DNA of 64,000 bases from Prevotella sp. MA2016. GTDB lineage: Bacteria; Bacteroidota; Bacteroidia; Bacteroidales; Bacteroidaceae. The stretch lies in NCBI RefSeq assembly GCF_000619825.1, contig NZ_KK211036.1, positions 1-64,000 of the forward strand, in the 5' to 3' direction. The position numbers and the translations under genes were made by a program. Below the pieces are notes generated by a model. The model saw only the letters and a list, made by a program, of their open reading frames with translations, had not been told where the DNA came from and did no database searches. Positions 25,482 to 34,491 of the stretch are shown here, piece after piece; the first letter of the stretch is position 1, and each line of letters begins with the position of its first letter.

Positions 25482-26669
25482 TCAACTTCTTTTTGCTTTT
25501 TCCCATGCTCCACTGTTATTTTGACGTGAAAGATATGCCATTCCGCGGAAAACATTGAGGTTCATGAACACAAAATAGTAAATCGTGTAGAAGAGTTTCT
25601 GCTTGATACCTCGGCGCCCTAAGAACCAGCCGATAAAGGCGCTGAAGTAGAATAAAACCTGCAGGATGAGCATGACGTCGAAGAAGACTCCGGCGCGAAG
25701 AATTGTTAGTAATGCGTTGGAAACCAGTAGGATAACCAAAGCAATTGGAGTGACGCTCCAACGCAGCACGCGATGACTGATATACTGGAAGCTGACCAAT
25801 GGGTACTTGAAGGGGTTGAGCAGGCTGCGCAACCACCAGATGCTTTGAAGGCCTCCGGCGGCGATGCGGCGCTTGCGTTTGCTCTCTTCAAAGATATTGG
25901 CCGATCCGTATTCCTGTGCATAGGCATCTGGCGTGTAGGCTATTCTACTGCCATCTTTTACAACAAGCATCGACATCATGAAGTCGTCGAGCAGGGCATT
26001 GGTGGGTACCTGGTGTACGAGTTTCGGGTCGATGGCGTAAAGTTCGCCAGCTGCTCCCATGGCTGAATAGAGTTCGCTGTCCCAGCGCTTCAGGGTGCTC
26101 TCGTAGCGCCAGTAGAGGCCTTCGCCTTCGGCTGCCAGTTCGCCTTGCTGGCGTGCGGCAACGCGTTTCTCGCCCGACACGCAACCCACGGTGGGGTCTT
26201 CCATAAACAGGCGGGCTATCTCGCGCATCGCTCCTGGATTAATCATGGTGTTGGCATCGGTAAAGGCTACATAGCGTGTGCGCAGTTCCTGCAGTCCGTG
26301 CTGCAGGGCGGCTGTCTTACCGCGTCGCTCAGGACTGAACACGACATCTACTTCGGGGTAGGCTGCCAGGAGTTCGTTGGTGCGATCGGTGCTGCCATCG
26401 GTGACCCACATGATGCGGAATTTGTCGCGAGGGTAGTCGATGGCCAGTGTGTTGGCCATCTTCTCGGCTATAACGTCTTCCTCGTTGTAGGCACAGATGA
26501 GCAGTGTCATGGTGGGTAACTGTTCATCAGTAGGCATGACGGCTTTGCGGGGAGTACCCGCAAAGAGCCGTTTTAGCCTGATGATCATGTATAGTAGAAT
26601 TCCATACCCGATGTAGGTGTAGAATGCTATGAGCAGCATGGCCCAAAATAGGATTTTAAGTGTCAGCAT
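25482..26669 (-). CDS. Membrane glycosyltransferase, GT2
   Basis: A 395-residue processive-type glycosyltransferase. One N-terminal helix (AMLLIAFYTYIGYGILLYMII) precedes the GT-A domain with LICAYNEED, the metal-binding FTDAN (D-x-N), and a KRKRRIAAGG segment in the place of the QxxRW motif. Four C-terminal hydrophobic segments follow. The family makes polysaccharides such as hyaluronan- or poly-GlcNAc-like glycans from UDP-sugars at the inner membrane; the product here is unknown. It lies 25 bases after the RNase G gene in the same direction. Confidence 0.85.
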   Translation of the reverse strand: MLTLKILFWAMLLIAFYTYIGYGILLYMIIRLKRLFAGTPRKAVMPTDEQLPTMTLLICAYNEEDVIAEKMANTLAIDYPRDKFRIMWVTDGSTDRTNELLAAYPEVDVVFSPERRGKTAALQHGLQELRTRYVAFTDANTMINPGAMREIARLFMEDPTVGCVSGEKRVAARQQGELAAEGEGLYWRYESTLKRWDSELYSAMGAAGELYAIDPKLVHQVPTNALLDDFMMSMLVVKDGSRIAYTPDAYAQEYGSANIFEESKRKRRIAAGGLQSIWWLRSLLNPFKYPLVSFQYISHRVLRWSVTPIALVILLVSNALLTILRAGVFFDVMLILQVLFYFSAFIGWFLGRRGIKQKLFYTIYYFVFMNLNVFRGMAYLSRQNNSGAWEKAKRS

Positions 26670-26694
26670 AGGCTTAGGTGTAAGTTCAATCGTT

Positions 26695-28269
26695 TTACTT
26701 TGTTTCGATTTCCTCCTTCATATCTATGAACTGTCCGTTGTTGTCATAGAACTCGTATTGGAGGAAAGCCAGCTTCTGCGAGGGGATGACCTTAACGCCC
26801 AGTCCGTATTTCATTTGCCATTTCATCTTCAGGCTGATAAGGCCTTGATTAATGTAGGCAGCCACGTAAGGATGGACGTGCAGGGTGAACTTGTGGATTC
26901 CAATCTTATTGACGAGGGTGTCAATCTTACTCTCCAGAGTATCAGTGAACAGGATGCTCGACTTGATAGTTCCTTTTCCGAAACAAGTGGGGCAGGTTTC
27001 TTCCACATTCACGCTCATGGCAGGGCGCACACGTTGGCGGGTAATCTGCATGAGTCCGAATTTCGACAGAGGCAGGATGTTGTGCTTGGCTCGGTCCTTC
27101 TGCATGTTCTTGCACATGCGTTCGTAGAGCAGCTGGCGGTCCTCGGGCAGTTTCATATCGATGAAGTCAACGATGATGATACCTCCCATATCCCTGAGTC
27201 GCAACTGGCGTGCCAACTCGTCGGCAGCTCCAAGGTTGGTCTCCAGGGCATTGGCCTCTTGGTTGTTCTCCTTTTTGATGCGCGTACCGCTGTTTACATC
27301 CACTACATGCATAGCCTCTGTGTGTTCGATAATCAGATAAGCACCATGCTTGTAGTTGACTGTCTTTCCAAAGCCCGATTTGAGTTGCTTGGTCACATCG
27401 TAGTTGTCGAAGATGGGCACAGAGCCATTGTAGAGCTTCACAATGTCCTTCTTCTCTGGTGCGATGAGACCCAGGTAGTTCTTGATTTCTTCATAAATGC
27501 CGCTGTCGTTCACGTGGATGCCGTCGTAAGTGGGATTGAAGAGATCACGCAACAATGCTACTGCTCTGCTTTCCTCCTCGAAGCAGAGTTGTGGGCGCTC
27601 TGTTGTCTTCTGTACTTTGGTGATCACGTCTTCCCAACGCTTCAACAGTACCTTCAGCTCGGCATCAAGTTCAGCTGCTCGCTTGCCCTCGGCCACCGTA
27701 CGTACGATGACACCGAAATTCTTGGGCTTGATGCTCTGTATGAGCTGCTTCAGGCGGCTTCGCTCTTCGCCTTTCTTAATTTTGGTTGAAACAGAAACAC
27801 CGTCTTCGAAAGGAATCAGTACCAGATAACGACCGGCGAAGCTCAGTTCGCAGGTGAGTCGTGGACCCTTGGTGTTGATAGGTTCCTTTACGATTTGAAC
27901 AAGTATTTCCTGACCAACCTTCAGTGTGTTGGCGATGCTGCCATCCTTTTTCAGTTCTGGCTGGATGTGGGCTTTCTGGATAGGGTAGAGCTTCTTGCGG
28001 TCGCTCACAACCTGTTTCAGATATTTCTCGTAAGAGTTGAATTGAGTTCCCAGGTCAAGATAATGCAGGAATGCCACGCGCTCAGCGCCGACATCAACGA
28101 AACAAGCGTTGAGTCCTGGCATCAGCTTGCGAACCTTTGCCACATAAATGTTGCCCACCGAGAAGGATGCTGTGCGCTGCTCCTCCTGGTATTCCACCAG
28201 TTGTTTGTCTTCGAGCAGGGCGATGCTTATGTCCTTTGGTTGCACATCAATGATAACTTCACTTGTCAT
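26695..28269 (-). CDS. rng: Ribonuclease G/E family endoribonuclease
   Basis: A 524-residue enzyme of RNase G length, lacking the degradosome scaffold of RNase E. The S1-like domain spans about residues 35-125 (VGNIYVAKV, LNACFVDVGAERVAFLH), the DNase I-like catalytic core contains VVDVNSGT and GGIIIVDFIDM, and the zinc-link cysteines are in CPTCFGKGT. It cleaves single-stranded AU-rich RNA, including rRNA precursors. No -7 box is evident immediately upstream; a terminator at 28315-28363 separates it from the HU transcript. Confidence 0.95.
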   Translation of the reverse strand: MTSEVIIDVQPKDISIALLEDKQLVEYQEEQRTASFSVGNIYVAKVRKLMPGLNACFVDVGAERVAFLHYLDLGTQFNSYEKYLKQVVSDRKKLYPIQKAHIQPELKKDGSIANTLKVGQEILVQIVKEPINTKGPRLTCELSFAGRYLVLIPFEDGVSVSTKIKKGEERSRLKQLIQSIKPKNFGVIVRTVAEGKRAAELDAELKVLLKRWEDVITKVQKTTERPQLCFEEESRAVALLRDLFNPTYDGIHVNDSGIYEEIKNYLGLIAPEKKDIVKLYNGSVPIFDNYDVTKQLKSGFGKTVNYKHGAYLIIEHTEAMHVVDVNSGTRIKKENNQEANALETNLGAADELARQLRLRDMGGIIIVDFIDMKLPEDRQLLYERMCKNMQKDRAKHNILPLSKFGLMQITRQRVRPAMSVNVEETCPTCFGKGTIKSSILFTDTLESKIDTLVNKIGIHKFTLHVHPYVAAYINQGLISLKMKWQMKYGLGVKVIPSQKLAFLQYEFYDNNGQFIDMKEEIETK

Positions 28270-28314
28270 GTTTTCTTTGATTTGATTATTCTGACGGGTT
28301 GTCTCGTTAATACT

Positions 28315-28363
28315 AAAAAGGGTGTGCCGTAATCCTTGTGAGATTAGTTTGACACACTCCTTT
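28315..28363 (-). terminator. Terminator after the HU/small protein unit
   Basis: On the minus strand AAAGGAGTGTG pairs with the CACACCCTTT end, with an inner TAATC/GATTA stem, and the transcript runs into TTTTT at 28319-28315. Confidence 0.65.
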
Positions 28364-28397
28364 CATTTCTTTTCTATTGGTCACAGAGGATCAAGAT

Positions 28398-28487
28398 TTA
28401 CTTGCTCTTATGACGATTCTTGCGCAGTCTCTTCTTACGCTTGTGTGTAGCCATCTTGTGGCCCTTCTTTTTCTTTCCGTTTGGCAT
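28398..28487 (-). CDS. 29-residue very basic protein, ribosome-associated type
   Basis: A complete ATG-to-TAA frame encoding MPNGKKKKGHKMATHKRKKR followed by LRKNRHKSK. About half the residues are Lys, Arg or His. The MATHKRKKRLRKNRHK pattern resembles small basic ribosomal proteins and the AURKAIP1/COX24 type domain; I recall near-identical peptides in other Bacteroidota but cannot confirm that here. It sits 24 bases after the HU stop and ahead of a terminator, so it shares the HU transcript. The frame is too short for most gene finders, but composition and context make it real. Confidence 0.8.
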   Translation of the reverse strand: MPNGKKKKGHKMATHKRKKRLRKNRHKSK

Positions 28488-28511
28488 AATACTAATAATT
28501 TATAATGTTAA

Positions 28512-28787
28512 TTACTTCATTCTCTCAATAAAGCTCTTCGAGGGCTTGAAAGCGGGATAGTCGTGAGCCTCTACAACCAGGGTTGTGTTCTTAGATATGT
28601 TACGGGCGGTTTTTTGGGCGCGGCGCTTTACAACAAACGTACCAAAGCCACGGAGATAAACATTCTCTTTAGTATCAGCGAGACTCTCGCGAATACAGCT
28701 CATGAATGCTTCTACAGAGACTGCTACGTCTTTCTTCGCCAGGCCTGTTTCGTCAGCAATTCTGTTGATGATTTCTGCCTTTGTCAT
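28512..28787 (-). CDS. HU/IHF-family DNA-binding protein
   Basis: A 91-residue histone-like protein. MTKAEIINRIADETGLAKKDV is the typical HU N-terminal helix pair, and the beta-arm segment GFGTFVVKRRAQKTARN and the C-terminal PAFKPSKSFIERM match HU/IHF. It binds and bends DNA as a dimer. A -7 box (minus-strand TAACTTTGC) lies at 28857-28865. It is followed by the 29-residue basic protein gene. Confidence 0.95.
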   Translation of the reverse strand: MTKAEIINRIADETGLAKKDVAVSVEAFMSCIRESLADTKENVYLRGFGTFVVKRRAQKTARNISKNTTLVVEAHDYPAFKPSKSFIERMK

Positions 28788-28856
28788 TTCTTTATTAGAT
28801 ATTTACTTCTTTATATATTAATAATGTGTAAACTCGAAACTCTTCGTTTTCGGACT

Positions 28857-28957
28857 GCAAAGTTACTAATTTTCAGCAGATTACGAAAATATTTCTCGTT
28901 TTTTTTTCAAAAAATGGTGAATTTCTATGCTTTTTGGGCGTTTTTTTGTACCTTTGC
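28857..28957. promoter_or_regulatory. Divergent promoters of HU and pyruvate kinase
   Basis: Minus-strand TAACTTTGC at 28857-28865 serves HU. Plus-strand TACCTTTGC at 28949-28957, with TTTTTG at 28931-28936 as -33 element, serves pyruvate kinase. Confidence 0.65.
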
Positions 28958-28980
28958 ACCACAAAAGAACGAAAAATAAC

Positions 28981-30426
28981 ATGAAGCAGACAAAGATTGT
29001 AGCTAGCATTAGTGACAGAAGATGTGATCAGGATTTCATCCGTAGTCTTTTCGAGGCCGGTATGAACGTTGTAAGAATGAACACGGCACATGCCGACGAG
29101 AAAGGTATTAAGAACATTATTAGTAATGTACGTAGTGTGAGTCATCATATTGGTATCCTTATAGATACCAAGGGCCCCGAAGTGCGCACCACTGGTTGTG
29201 CAGAGCCTATCGCTTATAAGACCGGCGATGTGGTGAAGATTTTCGGACGTCCGGAAATGGACACTACACACGACATTATCAATCTCTCGTATGCCGACTT
29301 CGCAGCCGATGTGTATGAGGGTTGTCACATCCTTTTTGATGATGGTGCACTGGATATGCTTGTGATTGGCGTAAACGGTCCTGCCGTGATTGCACAGGTG
29401 CAGAACGACGGTGTGCTGGGATCGCATAAGAGTGTCAATGTGCCTGGTGTGCATATCGCTCTGCCTGCGCTGACCGAGAAGGATAGAAAGAATATCAAGC
29501 TGGCTATCGACGAGAATATCGACTTTATCGCTCACTCGTTTGTTCGTTCGGCTGCCGACGTACGCGCTGTGCAGGCTATCCTTGATGCCTATAACTCTGA
29601 CATCAAGATTATATCTAAAATTGAGAATCAGGAGGGTGTGGATAATATCGATGAGATCATCGAGGCTTCTTATGGTATCATGATTGCCCGTGGTGATCTG
29701 GGTATCGAGGTGCCCATCGAGCGTATTCCTGGCATCCAGCGCCAGATTATCCGCAAGTGTGTGCGCGCCAAGAAGCCGGTTATCGTAGCTACACAGATGC
29801 TTCATACGATGATTAATAATCCTCGCCCCACACGTGCCGAGGTAACAGATATCGCCAATGCTATCTACTATCGTACCGACGCACTGATGTTGTCGGGTGA
29901 GACTGCCAGTGGTAAGTACCCTGTAGAGGCTGTGCGCACAATGGCTGCCATTGCAGAGCAGGCTGAGAAGGACAAGATGCGTGAGAACGACATCGAGGTG
30001 CCCCTGTCGGCCGACTGCGATATCCGCGAGTTTATGGCTCACTCGGCTATCGAGGCTACTGAGAAGCTCGGCGTAAAGGGTATCATCACCGATGCCAGCT
30101 CGGGCGACACTGCTCGCAACCTGGCTGCCTTCCGTGGTCCTAACCCTGTGCTGGCCATCTGTTATAATGATAAACTGCAGCGCCTGCTCAATCTCTCTTA
30201 CGGCGTGATTCCTGTTTACCAGAAGGAGCATATCGCTCCCGAGGAGCTGTTCCACGCTGCTGTGCGTATGTTGCGCCAGAAGGGGTATGTGCAGGATGCT
30301 GATAAGATTGCCTACCTGAGTGGTAACGTAGGCGAGGGTGGTGGCACCAAGTTCCTGGAGATCAACACCGTGAAAGAGGTGATGACCAACCAGTATAAGT
30401 TCCACCTGCCACATACTAAGGGATGA
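28981..30426 (+). CDS. pyk: Pyruvate kinase
   Basis: A 481-residue glycolytic enzyme converting phosphoenolpyruvate and ADP to pyruvate and ATP. It has the N-terminal VASISDRR, the catalytic SKIENQEGVDN segment with the conserved Lys, IMIARGDLGIEVP, and ATQMLHTM followed by DALMLSGETASGKYP. The C-terminal regulatory domain is present. The start at 28981 is set by the -7 box 23 bases upstream; an earlier in-frame ATG would precede the promoter. The peptidase frame that follows overlaps by 4 bases only if its first ATG is used. Confidence 0.96.
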   Translation: MKQTKIVASISDRRCDQDFIRSLFEAGMNVVRMNTAHADEKGIKNIISNVRSVSHHIGILIDTKGPEVRTTGCAEPIAYKTGDVVKIFGRPEMDTTHDIINLSYADFAADVYEGCHILFDDGALDMLVIGVNGPAVIAQVQNDGVLGSHKSVNVPGVHIALPALTEKDRKNIKLAIDENIDFIAHSFVRSAADVRAVQAILDAYNSDIKIISKIENQEGVDNIDEIIEASYGIMIARGDLGIEVPIERIPGIQRQIIRKCVRAKKPVIVATQMLHTMINNPRPTRAEVTDIANAIYYRTDALMLSGETASGKYPVEAVRTMAAIAEQAEKDKMRENDIEVPLSADCDIREFMAHSAIEATEKLGVKGIITDASSGDTARNLAAFRGPNPVLAICYNDKLQRLLNLSYGVIPVYQKEHIAPEELFHAAVRMLRQKGYVQDADKIAYLSGNVGEGGGTKFLEINTVKEVMTNQYKFHLPHTKG

Positions 30427-30449
30427 CCCAAAAACCAACTAAAGAATTA

Positions 30450-32540
30450 ATGGATATGAAAGTAACAAGAAAGCTCATGACATTGAGTTTTGCAGCAATG
30501 ATGCTGCCTACATTGGCTGCTGACAATCTGCCGCAGGGAGCGCCTGATTTCAGCAAGATTAAGGAAACCGACTATCTACCCGCTATCGAGAGTGCTATCA
30601 AGCAGAAGCGACAGGAGGTGGAGCAGATTGTGGCCAACAAGCAGAAACCAACCTTCAAGAACACCATTCTGGCTCTGGAGACCAGTGGCCTGGAGCTCGA
30701 CAAGTGGCTGAATGTGTTTGAGGGCCTGACCAGTGCCCACAAGACACCAATTCTGGCTGATACCGAGAAGAAGGTGACGCCTCTGTTGACCGAGCTTGAG
30801 AACGAGATCTCGTTTAATAAGGCTCTGTTTCAGAAGATTAAGTTTGTTTACGACAAGGAGTATAAGAAACTGAAGGGCGAGGACAAGCGCCTCACCGAGG
30901 TGGTCTATAAGAACTTTGTGCGCTCTGGTGCTCTGCTCGACGACCAGAAGATGGCGCGTATGATGCAGATTAATCTGCGCATCTCTGAGCTTCAGCAGCA
31001 GTGGGGCGACCTGCTGCCCGCTGCTACCAACGGTTCAGTGGTATGGGTAAATACCAAGGAGGAACTGTCTGGCTTGAGCGAGGCTGACATTGCCCAGTGT
31101 CAGAAGGATGCTGAGAGTCGTGGTGCTATCACGCCATATGCTATCGTCATTGTGAATACCACCCAGCAGGCCATCTTGACCAATCTGGACAACCGCGACC
31201 TGCGCCGCCGTGTGTATGAGGCTTCGCGTCATCGTGCCGATGGTACCCGTCAGTTCAATACATTCCCCATCGTCGTTGAGATAGCCAAGTTGCGTGCTGA
31301 GAAGGCTGCACTGATGGGCTATAAGAACTATGCTTCTTACTCGTTGGAGCGCACGATGGCTAAGAACTCTGATAATGTGTATGGTTTCTTGAAGCAGCTC
31401 ATTGCTGAATACACTCCTAAAGCCCAGGCTGAGACCAAGGCTATCGAGGATTTTGCCAAACAGCAGATGGGGGCCGACTTCAAGTTGGAGCCTTACGACC
31501 GCTTCTACTATTCGGCCAAGATGAAGCAGCAGATGCTGAATCTGAGCGATGATGATGTGAAGCCTTATTTCAATATCGACAGCGTGATTGTGAACGGCGT
31601 GTTCTATGCTGCTCACCGCGTGTATGGTCTGAACTTCGTACAGCGCAAGGATATCCCTACCTATCATCCTGATATGAAGGTGTTTGAGGTGCGCGACAAG
31701 GATGGCAAGATGCTGGCTCTGTTCTACAGCGATCCCTATCGCCGACCCACCAAGCGTGGCGGTGCTTGGATGAGCGCTTTTGCCAAGCAGAGCGGTCAGC
31801 GCAATCAGTTGCCTATTATATATAATGTGACGAACTATGCTAAGGCTCCTGATGGTCAGCCCACACTCATCACCTGGGACGAGGTGACAACCCTGTTCCA
31901 TGAGTTTGGTCACGCCCTGCACGGTATGCTCTCTAACTGCTACTACAATACCCTGAGTGGTACTGCTGTGGCACGCGACTTTGTAGAGATGCCTTCGCAG
32001 TTCAATGAGAGCTTTGCTTCTATCCCCGAGATTTTTGACCACTACGCTAAGCACGCAGTTACTGGCGAGCCTATGCCTGCCGATCTGAAAGAGAAGATGC
32101 TGAAGAGCATCAACTTCCAGACTGCCTATGCGTTGGGTGAGAACCTGGCAGCTACCTGTCTTGATCTGGCTTGGCACCACCTGTCTGCCGACGAGATTCC
32201 AACAGCAGCCCAGGCACCACAGTTCGAGATCGACGCGCTGAAGCAGATTGGACTCTATGATACCCAGGTACCTCCACGCTATAGCACCTCTTACTTCAAT
32301 CACGTATGGGGTGGTGGCTATGCCGCCGGCTACTATAGCTATCTGTGGACCGAGGTACTGGCCTGCAATGTGGCTGATACATTCCAGAAGTTGGGCGCAC
32401 TGAAGCCCGAGACTGGTGATGCTTTCCGCCAGAAGGTGCTGAGCCGTGGTAATACCAAGGATCAGATGCTGATGTTTACCGACTTTACGGGCATGAAGAA
32501 CCCCGATGCCTCAGGATTACTGAAGTACAGAGGTTTGTAA
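30450..32540 (+). CDS. M3-family metallopeptidase (Dcp-like), exported
   Basis: A 696-residue zinc peptidase with the thermolysin-like M3 motif HEFGHALH near residue 484 and the third ligand Glu in FVEMPSQFNES. Length and pattern (RPTKRGGAWMS, the YHPDMKVFEV segment, YSSYLW-like end) fit peptidyl-dipeptidase Dcp/oligopeptidase A. It trims oligopeptides. A signal peptide (LMTLSFAAMMLPTLAAD) points to the periplasm. Start choice is uncertain: ATG 30423 overlaps the pyk stop as ATGA, but ATG 30450 or 30456 gives a normal signal peptide. Confidence 0.9.
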   Translation: MDMKVTRKLMTLSFAAMMLPTLAADNLPQGAPDFSKIKETDYLPAIESAIKQKRQEVEQIVANKQKPTFKNTILALETSGLELDKWLNVFEGLTSAHKTPILADTEKKVTPLLTELENEISFNKALFQKIKFVYDKEYKKLKGEDKRLTEVVYKNFVRSGALLDDQKMARMMQINLRISELQQQWGDLLPAATNGSVVWVNTKEELSGLSEADIAQCQKDAESRGAITPYAIVIVNTTQQAILTNLDNRDLRRRVYEASRHRADGTRQFNTFPIVVEIAKLRAEKAALMGYKNYASYSLERTMAKNSDNVYGFLKQLIAEYTPKAQAETKAIEDFAKQQMGADFKLEPYDRFYYSAKMKQQMLNLSDDDVKPYFNIDSVIVNGVFYAAHRVYGLNFVQRKDIPTYHPDMKVFEVRDKDGKMLALFYSDPYRRPTKRGGAWMSAFAKQSGQRNQLPIIYNVTNYAKAPDGQPTLITWDEVTTLFHEFGHALHGMLSNCYYNTLSGTAVARDFVEMPSQFNESFASIPEIFDHYAKHAVTGEPMPADLKEKMLKSINFQTAYALGENLAATCLDLAWHHLSADEIPTAAQAPQFEIDALKQIGLYDTQVPPRYSTSYFNHVWGGGYAAGYYSYLWTEVLACNVADTFQKLGALKPETGDAFRQKVLSRGNTKDQMLMFTDFTGMKNPDASGLLKYRGL

Positions 32541-32608
32541 GAACTCGGCCTTTGGTTAATAATTCCTAAATGATAACCAAGATGTCGGTTAATGTCAAAT
32601 AAATGGCG

Positions 32609-32617
32609 TAATTTTGT
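32609..32617 (+). promoter_or_regulatory. -7 element for the scaffold/GGGtGRT pair
   Basis: TAATTTTGT, 54 bases before the ATG at 32672. Upstream, TTGGTTA and TAACCAA form a 7-bp inverted repeat around 32553-32580. Confidence 0.55.
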
Positions 32618-32671
32618 AGGTCAAAAAGAAGGATATATTAAGTTGTTTAACATTTAAATGTTTTATTATCA

Positions 32672-33373
32672 ATGATTTATTCAAAAGAAGTGGAGAACAT
32701 GTGTAGCGTTTGTAAGGGCGCTTACCATGGACCTGCACCTATCCCCGAGGAGGGCAAATGGGTAGCAGTAAAGGAAATCAAGGAGATCTCTGGTTACACC
32801 CACGGTATTGGCTGGTGTGCCCCTCAGCAGGGTGCCTGCAAGCTGAGCCTGAACGTGAAGGACGGTGTTATCCAGGAGGCTCTTGTTGAGACCATCGGTT
32901 GCACTGGTATGACTCACTCTGCCGCTATGGCATCTGAGATCCTGCCTGGTAAGACCATCCTCGAGGCTCTGAATACCGACCTCGTTTGCGATGCTATCAA
33001 CACCGCTATGCGCGAGCTCTTCCTGCAGATTGTTTACGGACGTACACAGAGCGCTTTCTCTGAGGGCGGTCTGGCTATCGGTGCTGGTCTTGAGGACCTC
33101 GGTAAGGGTCTTCGTTCACAGACTGGTACACTCTATGGTACCGTTGCCAAGGGCACACGTTATCTCGAGCTCACCGAGGGTTACATCACCAAGCAGTACC
33201 TCGATGCTAACAACGAGGTTTGCGGTTACGAGTATGTACACCTGGGCAAGATGATGGAGGCCATCAAGAATGGCATGGATGCCAACGAGGCTATGAAGAA
33301 GTTCACCGGTTCTTACGGTCGCACAACCGAGGAGCAGGGTGCAGTTAAGGCTATTGACCCACGTAAAGAATAA
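32672..33373 (+). CDS. Fe-S cluster assembly scaffold-like protein (NifU N-type)
   Basis: A 233-residue cytoplasmic protein. It carries conserved cysteines in MCSVCKGAYHG, WCAPQQGACKL and TIGCTGMTHSAA, the latter in a stretch typical of NifU/IscU-like scaffolds. It probably binds an iron-sulfur cluster or metal. Its gene is paired with a GGGtGRT protein gene 15 bases downstream, an association I know from other anaerobes but whose function is not established. Codon bias is very strong, suggesting abundance. Start ATG 32672 gives MIYSKEVENM; ATG 32699 with a GGAG site is an alternative. Confidence 0.8.
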   Translation: MIYSKEVENMCSVCKGAYHGPAPIPEEGKWVAVKEIKEISGYTHGIGWCAPQQGACKLSLNVKDGVIQEALVETIGCTGMTHSAAMASEILPGKTILEALNTDLVCDAINTAMRELFLQIVYGRTQSAFSEGGLAIGAGLEDLGKGLRSQTGTLYGTVAKGTRYLELTEGYITKQYLDANNEVCGYEYVHLGKMMEAIKNGMDANEAMKKFTGSYGRTTEEQGAVKAIDPRKE

Positions 33374-33374
33374 T

Positions 33375-33380
33375 AGGAGG
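33375..33380 (+). promoter_or_regulatory. Strong Shine-Dalgarno site
   Basis: AGGAGG lies 8 bases before the GGGtGRT start codon. Most genes in this window have no such site. Confidence 0.6.
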
Positions 33381-33388
33381 ATACGACA

Positions 33389-34405
33389 ATGATTAGAAAA
33401 GTACAGTTTGAGAGTCAGGAGCGCCGTATCAACCAGGTTCTTGCTGCTCTGAAGGAGAATGGCATCAACTCTATCGAGGAGGCCAATGAGATTTGTGAAA
33501 AGGCAGGTATCGACCCATATCAGATGTGTGAGGACACTCAGCTCATCTGCTTCGAGAATGCTAAGTGGGCTTATGTTTGTGGTGCTGCTATCGCCATCAA
33601 GAAGGGCGTAAAGACAGCTGCCGAGGCTGCTGAGGCCATCGGTATCGGTCTGCAGAGCTTCTGTATCCCTGGATCAGTAGCCGACGATCGTAAGGTAGGT
33701 ATCGGTCACGGTAACCTCGCCGCTCGTCTGCTCCGCGAGGAGACAGAGTGCTTCGCATTCCTCGCTGGTCACGAGAGCTTCGCTGCTGCTGAGGGTGCTA
33801 TCAAGATTGCTGAGATGGCTAACAAGGTTCGTAAGAATCCTCTGCGCGTTATCCTGAACGGTCTTGGTAAGGACGCTGCTCAGATCATCAGCCGTATCAA
33901 CGGTTTCACATACGTACAGACCAAGTTCGACTACTTCACTGGCGAGCTCAATGTTGTTAAGGAGGTTCCTTATGGCAACAACCCAAGCCGTCTGAAGGTT
34001 AAGTGCTATGGTGCCGACGACGTACGTGAGGGTGTAGCTATCCTGTGGAAGGAGAACGTAGATGTATCTATCACTGGTAACTCTACAAACCCAACACGTT
34101 TCCAGCACCCAGTAGCTGGTACTTACAAGAAGGAGCGCGTACTCGCTGGTAAGCCTTACTTCTCTGTAGCTTCTGGTGGTGGTACTGGTCGTACCCTGCA
34201 CCCAGATAACATGGCTGCCGGTCCTGCTTCTTACGGTATGACCGATACCATGGGTCGTATGCACTCTGACGCTCAGTTCGCAGGTTCTTCTTCTGTTCCT
34301 GCTCACGTTGAGATGATGGGCTTCCTGGGTATGGGTAACAACCCAATGGTAGGTGCAACTGTTTCTGTAGCCGTTGCTATCGACCTGGCTATCAATAAGA
34401 AGTAA
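33389..34405 (+). CDS. GGGtGRT protein
   Basis: A 338-residue protein named for its motif, present here as SGGGTGRTLHPDNMAAGP, followed by YGMTDTMGRMHSDAQFAG. The N-terminal half contains an amphipathic helical region and a LGKDAAQIISRING segment. No signal peptide. The family is conserved in anaerobic bacteria and archaea, usually beside the NifU-like scaffold gene found immediately upstream, but no biochemical role is known to me. Very strong codon bias. It is the last gene of the pair, with a terminator after it. Confidence 0.88.
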   Translation: MIRKVQFESQERRINQVLAALKENGINSIEEANEICEKAGIDPYQMCEDTQLICFENAKWAYVCGAAIAIKKGVKTAAEAAEAIGIGLQSFCIPGSVADDRKVGIGHGNLAARLLREETECFAFLAGHESFAAAEGAIKIAEMANKVRKNPLRVILNGLGKDAAQIISRINGFTYVQTKFDYFTGELNVVKEVPYGNNPSRLKVKCYGADDVREGVAILWKENVDVSITGNSTNPTRFQHPVAGTYKKERVLAGKPYFSVASGGGTGRTLHPDNMAAGPASYGMTDTMGRMHSDAQFAGSSSVPAHVEMMGFLGMGNNPMVGATVSVAVAIDLAINKK

Positions 34406-34435
34406 TATTTGTTTTTCAACAATATTTAATCTTCT

Positions 34436-34476
34436 GAGAGGAATTTGCCACGAGGGTGAGTTCCTCTCTTTTTTTT
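34436..34476 (+). terminator. Terminator after the GGGtGRT gene
   Basis: GAGAGGAA (34436-34443) pairs with TTCCTCTC (34461-34468), followed by eight T. Confidence 0.85.
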
Positions 34477-34491
34477 AAAAAACAACATCTG

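Noticed and set aside
28873..30438. Minus-strand frame of 521 codons opposite pyruvate kinase
   Set aside because: Shadow frame created by codon bias of pyk; it runs through the HU/pyk promoter region and shows no domain.
31035..32303. Minus-strand frame of 422 codons opposite the M3 peptidase
   Set aside because: Shadow frame; the peptidase has its full zinc-binding motif on the plus strand.
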